A stretch of 64,000 bases of DNA from Exiguobacterium sp. BMC-KP (lineage in GTDB: Bacteria; Bacillota; Bacilli; Exiguobacteriales; Exiguobacteriaceae), in the NCBI RefSeq assembly GCF_001275385.1, contig NZ_LGIW01000015.1:1-64000 (forward strand), in the 5' to 3' direction. The translations under genes were made by a program, and so were the position numbers. Below are positions 63,239-64,000 of this stretch, in pieces. The notes beneath the pieces were generated by a model. The model was not told the origin of the DNA and searched no databases. It saw only the letters and a program-made list of their open reading frames with translations. Position 1 is the stretch's first letter; every line of letters begins with the position of its first letter.

Positions 63239-63320
63239 GAGTAGGAAATAATCGTCATATTCATGCAGAGGCAACGGAAATTTGATATAACCAATTTAAT
63301 CCAAGAAGGGAGCGAAGAAT

Positions 63321-63794
63321 ATGTCATATCCGATCACTGAAGAGACACTTGCCCTCATTCCACGATATGGTCAGTACGGAGAACCACAGACACTTGTCAT
63401 CAAAGAGCACTCTGAAAGTATTTTAGAGGGACATCCGATTAAATTGATTGAAGAATCGTGCTTATATTTTGGTTCATCAATGCGTGGTAGGATTGAAGCG
63501 GCAAGACATGTTCTTGGACCAAATCGAAAAACACCTGTTTTAATTGATTGGCAGGCGCAGACAATCTTTTTTCCGACGACAGCTAAGGAAAAAGAAGAAT
63601 GTGTGTGGATTAATTTCAAGCAGATGAAGACTGTTCAGAAAAAATCCGGTAAAGTACAGGTCGAATTTCAGACTGGTCAATGCATTGATACGGACGCATC
63701 TGCTTACAGCATCGAACGACAACGGATTAAAACACTTGAGTTAGCGTATGAAATGCAACGTCGTTTTCAGATATCTGAGTTTAAGAATCGATGA
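63321..63794 (+). CDS. comK: competence transcription factor ComK
   Basis: 157 aa. The family signature SCLYFGSSMRGRIEAARHVLG is recognisable (21 residues apart from the core CxxFGSS), followed by KTPVLIDWQAQTIFFPT and CVWINFKQMK, the DNA-binding core of ComK. It is about 35 residues shorter at the C terminus than B. subtilis ComK, which carries the MecA-binding degradation tail there. AAGGGAGCGAAGAAT precedes ATG. I see no paired ComK boxes (AAAA-N5-TTTT) upstream, so autoactivation is not evident. Confidence 0.82.
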   Translation: MSYPITEETLALIPRYGQYGEPQTLVIKEHSESILEGHPIKLIEESCLYFGSSMRGRIEAARHVLGPNRKTPVLIDWQAQTIFFPTTAKEKEECVWINFKQMKTVQKKSGKVQVEFQTGQCIDTDASAYSIERQRIKTLELAYEMQRRFQISEFKNR

Positions 63795-63868
63795 AAAGTG
63801 GAATCACATAACAGGAATCTTACTTACGTAAGGAGAAACAGTAGAGAGAGAAATCATAGGGAGGTGAA

Positions 63869-63885
63869 GCGGTAACTTTTACCGC
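63869..63885 (+). promoter_or_regulatory. perfect hairpin between ribosome binding site and start codon
   Basis: GCGGTAA (63869-63875) and TTACCGC (63879-63885) flank a 3-nt CTT loop. GGAGGTG (63860-63866) lies directly upstream and ATG (63892) downstream. Folding would reduce the effective Shine-Dalgarno to ATG spacing from 25 to 8 nt. Confidence 0.65.
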
Positions 63886-63891
63886 GACACA

Positions 63892-64000
63892 ATGAATGAA
63901 TCATATGAATGGTTAAATCGCCGGAAATTACAGCCTGGATTTGGTGCGACAGGTGGCAGACGCTTTATCAGTTCCCGCATCGTGCGTCCAGAAAATACAC
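63892..64000 (+). CDS. hypothetical protein, 3' end beyond the window
   Basis: Open frame of 36 codons running off the right edge. The visible product begins MNESYEWLNRRKLQPGFGAT and continues with a basic, glycine-rich stretch (GGRRFISSRIVRPENT). In-frame stop TGA at 63865 limits the start to ATG 63892; the next upstream Shine-Dalgarno is brought close by a hairpin. I do not recognise the family from this fragment. Confidence 0.6.
   Translation, partial: MNESYEWLNRRKLQPGFGATGGRRFISSRIVRPENT

Noticed and set aside
63211-63320. Autoregulatory ComK boxes upstream of comK
   Set aside because: No pair of AAAA-N5-TTTT elements at the required helical spacing is visible.

Overview
The window looks like a chromosomal stretch of a low-to-mid GC Gram-positive bacterium of the Bacillales, most like Exiguobacterium. 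Nearly every protein reads as an orthologue of a Bacillus subtilis protein (QueG, TrmL, GlgCDAP, YheA/YheB, YhaM, PrsA, Hpr/ScoC, Hit, EcsAB, HemEHY, GlpPFKD, CssRS, ComK). Start sites carry strong AGGAGG-type ribosome binding sites, and no sporulation gene is visible. No phage, insertion sequence, integrase or CRISPR array was found. The genus call is inference from gene content.

Layout. 1-1603: a tRNA cluster ordered Asn-Ser-Glu-fMet-Asp-Phe-Tyr-Trp-His-Gln-Gly-Cys-Leu (close to B. subtilis trnD without Val and Thr), ending in four identical tRNA-Gly(TCC) genes in a 109-bp tandem array. 1645-3736: queG-ogt-trmL, two of which modify wobble bases of tRNAs encoded just upstream. 3788-6328: a 30-residue membrane peptide gene, a YufK-like membrane protein and a class A penicillin-binding protein. 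6534-15416: glycogen metabolism (glgC-glgD-glgA-glgP, then pgcA), with a sulfurtransferase on the opposite strand and no branching enzyme. 15554-20612: an aldo/keto reductase, an amino-acid ABC importer lacking its ATPase, an orphan MsmX/UgpC sugar-importer ATPase and a CdaR/PucR-type regulator. 20687-26662: yheB-yheA, dinB, corA, yhaM, namA. 26716-33364: the secretion and stress block prsA, hpr, yhaH, hit, a TcaA-like protein, two GlsB-type stress membrane proteins, ecsAB. 33430-41619: amt and tnrA divergent around a perfect TnrA box, then hemE-hemH-hemY, cls, a Cof-type phosphatase and mscL. 41671-50740: a divergent UvrD-like helicase, two GNAT acetyltransferases, sucrose-6-phosphate hydrolase, a diguanylate cyclase, an ABC exporter and a YczE-like protein. 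50911-55804: the glycerol regulon glpP, glpFK, glpD with two antiterminator-type leaders. 55949-64000: FrnE-like DsbA protein, lplJ, SDR, FadR-box acyl-CoA ligase, mgsA, a 51-residue peptide gene with Fur-like palindromes, cssRS, comK and a truncated gene at the right edge.

How it works together. Much of the window is central housekeeping: carbon storage and sugar-phosphate chemistry, glycerol use under GlpP and CcpA-type control, nitrogen control (TnrA/Amt), haem synthesis by the coproporphyrin route, membrane homeostasis (Cls, MscL, CorA), and protein export quality control (PrsA, Ecs, CssRS). I see no clearly new multi-gene defence or biosynthetic system. The less ordinary signals are small: two unreported-looking membrane peptide genes, a ribosome binding site separated from its start codon by a perfect hairpin, a doubled tRNA-Gly array, competing hairpins ahead of glpF, and several regulatory palindromes.
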